The notes under the pieces were generated by a model. It saw only the letters and a list, made by a program, of their open reading frames with translations. It had not been told where the DNA came from and did no database searches. Shown here piece after piece: positions 4,960 through 5,543 of a stretch of DNA of 5,543 nt (positions are counted from its first letter, which is position 1; each line of letters starts with the position of its first letter). A program made the translations under genes and the position numbers. Origin of the DNA: DATNNN01 sp035601815 (GTDB taxonomy: Bacteria > Pseudomonadota > Alphaproteobacteria > Rhizobiales > Xanthobacteraceae); contig DATNNN010000045.1 in assembly GCA_035601815.1 (NCBI GenBank), positions 1-5,543 of the forward strand. Direction: 5' to 3'.

Positions 4960-5217
4960 ATGGTCATGAAGACATTGCGTTTCGTCCTTGCAACACTCGC
5001 GATAGTAGCCGTTGTGGGTTTGGGGCCTGATCGCGCAGCGGCGAAAGACAGCGCCACCCAGGCCGGCCCGAACCAGGTGCTACCGGCCGCGGCAGCCAGC
5101 TGCCGACGCTGGGGCTGGCACGGCTATGGAACCTATCCCTGCAAATGCATCAAGTGTAAGTGGAAGGCGCCCGGCGCGTGGCTGCCCCGCTACCGTTACT
5201 GCTGGCGCATCTGCTAG
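4960..5217 (+). CDS. Small secreted cationic Cys/Trp/Tyr-rich peptide precursor (defensin-like composition)
   Basis: An 85-residue precursor that I do not recognise as a named family. MVMKTLRFVLATLAIVAVVG then LGPDRAAA looks like a signal peptide cleaved after about residue 28. A low-complexity Ala/Pro/Gln linker leads to a compact core, residues 48-85. This holds six cysteines (48, 61, 63, 66, 81, 85; spacing C-x12-C-x-C-x2-C-x14-C-x3-C), five Trp, four Tyr, nine Lys/Arg and no acidic residue. The last residue is Cys. The composition resembles disulfide-stabilised cationic antimicrobial or cell-surface-binding peptides, but this is inference from composition only. The ATG at 4960 is preferred because AGGA (4948-4951) is eight bases upstream; ATG at 4966 gives almost the same signal peptide. 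It follows the YARHG-type gene by 61 nt, and its stop is one base from the convergent hydrolase stop. Confidence 0.68.
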   Translation: MVMKTLRFVLATLAIVAVVGLGPDRAAAKDSATQAGPNQVLPAAAASCRRWGWHGYGTYPCKCIKCKWKAPGAWLPRYRYCWRIC

Positions 5218-5218
5218 C

Positions 5219-5543
5219 TCACGTCCTCGCTGAAAGCCACTTCTCGGCGATCGCCAGATCCTGCGGGCTCAATCCGTGCCCGGCGGGCACGACCTCGTGG
5301 CTCAGGTCGGCGCCGGCCTCGCGCAACAGCTCCGCGAGCTGCTCGCGCTTTTCCGGGTTGGAGTAGGGGTCGTCGCGGCCCGGCAGCAACAGCACCGGCA
5401 GTCCCTTCAGATCAGGCAGCGGTTTCGGCATGGCCGCGGTGGTCGCCCGGATGAGCACGGCGCCCGCGAACAGGTCGGGATGCGACAGCAGCGTATAGGC
5501 GGCGATATTGGCGCCGTTGGAAAATCCCAGCGCGATCGGCTTG
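5219..5543 (-). CDS. Alpha/beta hydrolase, carboxylesterase/dienelactone-hydrolase-like (5' part outside window)
   Basis: The last 107 residues of a serine hydrolase that enters from the right edge. The nucleophile elbow GFSNGAN starts at fragment residue 6, with Ser8 as nucleophile (G-x-S-x-G). The strand LKGLPVLLLPGRDDPY carries the likely acid Asp in GRDD, and EVVPAGHGLS carries the catalytic His. All three triad positions are therefore visible in order. The layout and the PDLFAGAVLIRA segment fit the COG0400 esterase/phospholipase group (YpfH, MhqD), which hydrolyses small carboxylic esters; the substrate is unknown. The frame is open through the window edge, so the GTG at 5458 is not the real start. 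It is convergent with the Cys-rich peptide gene with a single base between the stop codons and no clear terminator. Confidence 0.86.
   Translation of the reverse strand, partial: KPIALGFSNGANIAAYTLLSHPDLFAGAVLIRATTAAMPKPLPDLKGLPVLLLPGRDDPYSNPEKREQLAELLREAGADLSHEVVPAGHGLSPQDLAIAEKWLSART

Noticed and set aside
1..5543. CRISPR array, tRNA/rRNA genes, insertion sequence or prophage genes
   Set aside because: No regularly spaced repeats, no cloverleaf or rRNA-like segment, and no transposase, integrase or phage protein seen in any frame. The only long direct repeat is the arfB tail pair.

Overview
The window is a densely packed stretch of high-GC chromosome (roughly two thirds G+C by eye). It fits an alphaproteobacterium, most likely of the Hyphomicrobiales. 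That placement is an inference from base composition, alternative GTG/TTG starts behind strong Shine-Dalgarno (SD) sequences, and the protein families present (a YARHG-type secreted protein, a YfcG-type glutathione transferase, a COG2910-type Rossmann protein). No rRNA, tRNA, CRISPR array, insertion sequence or phage gene was seen.

Left part (1-1937). The 3' end of an AhpD/carboxymuconolactone-decarboxylase-like gene overlaps arfB (ribosome rescue peptidyl-tRNA hydrolase) in an ATGA junction. arfB converges on a tartrate/D-malate-type beta-decarboxylating dehydrogenase, with overlapping stop codons. Just upstream of that dehydrogenase lies a second, isolated copy of the arfB 3' end (46 nt, 44 identical), followed by a plus-strand hairpin and T-run. 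The dehydrogenase gene is therefore bracketed by direct repeats of the arfB tail, which looks like the scar of a past insertion or duplication.

Middle part (1935-4400). A 68-residue two-helix membrane protein and a YfcG-like glutathione transferase run on the minus strand. On the plus strand are a small exported or anchored protein with an extremely acidic tail and a TTG-started NAD(P)-binding protein. The latter converges, with a 7-nt overlap, on a minus-strand PaaI-type hotdog thioesterase.

Right part (4400-5543). Two small, cysteine-rich, probably secreted proteins lie in tandem on the plus strand: a YARHG-type protein with six cysteines, and a strongly cationic, Trp/Tyr-rich peptide precursor with six cysteines. 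The second converges, with a one-base gap, on the 3' part of an alpha/beta hydrolase that runs off the window.

The genes do not form one obvious pathway. Several belong to thiol/redox, detoxification and small-molecule families (AhpD-like, YfcG, NAD(P)-binding protein, thioesterase, hydrolase). The two items most worth following are the repeated arfB tail around the dehydrogenase and the defensin-like cationic Cys-rich peptide. No convincing new multi-gene system is visible.
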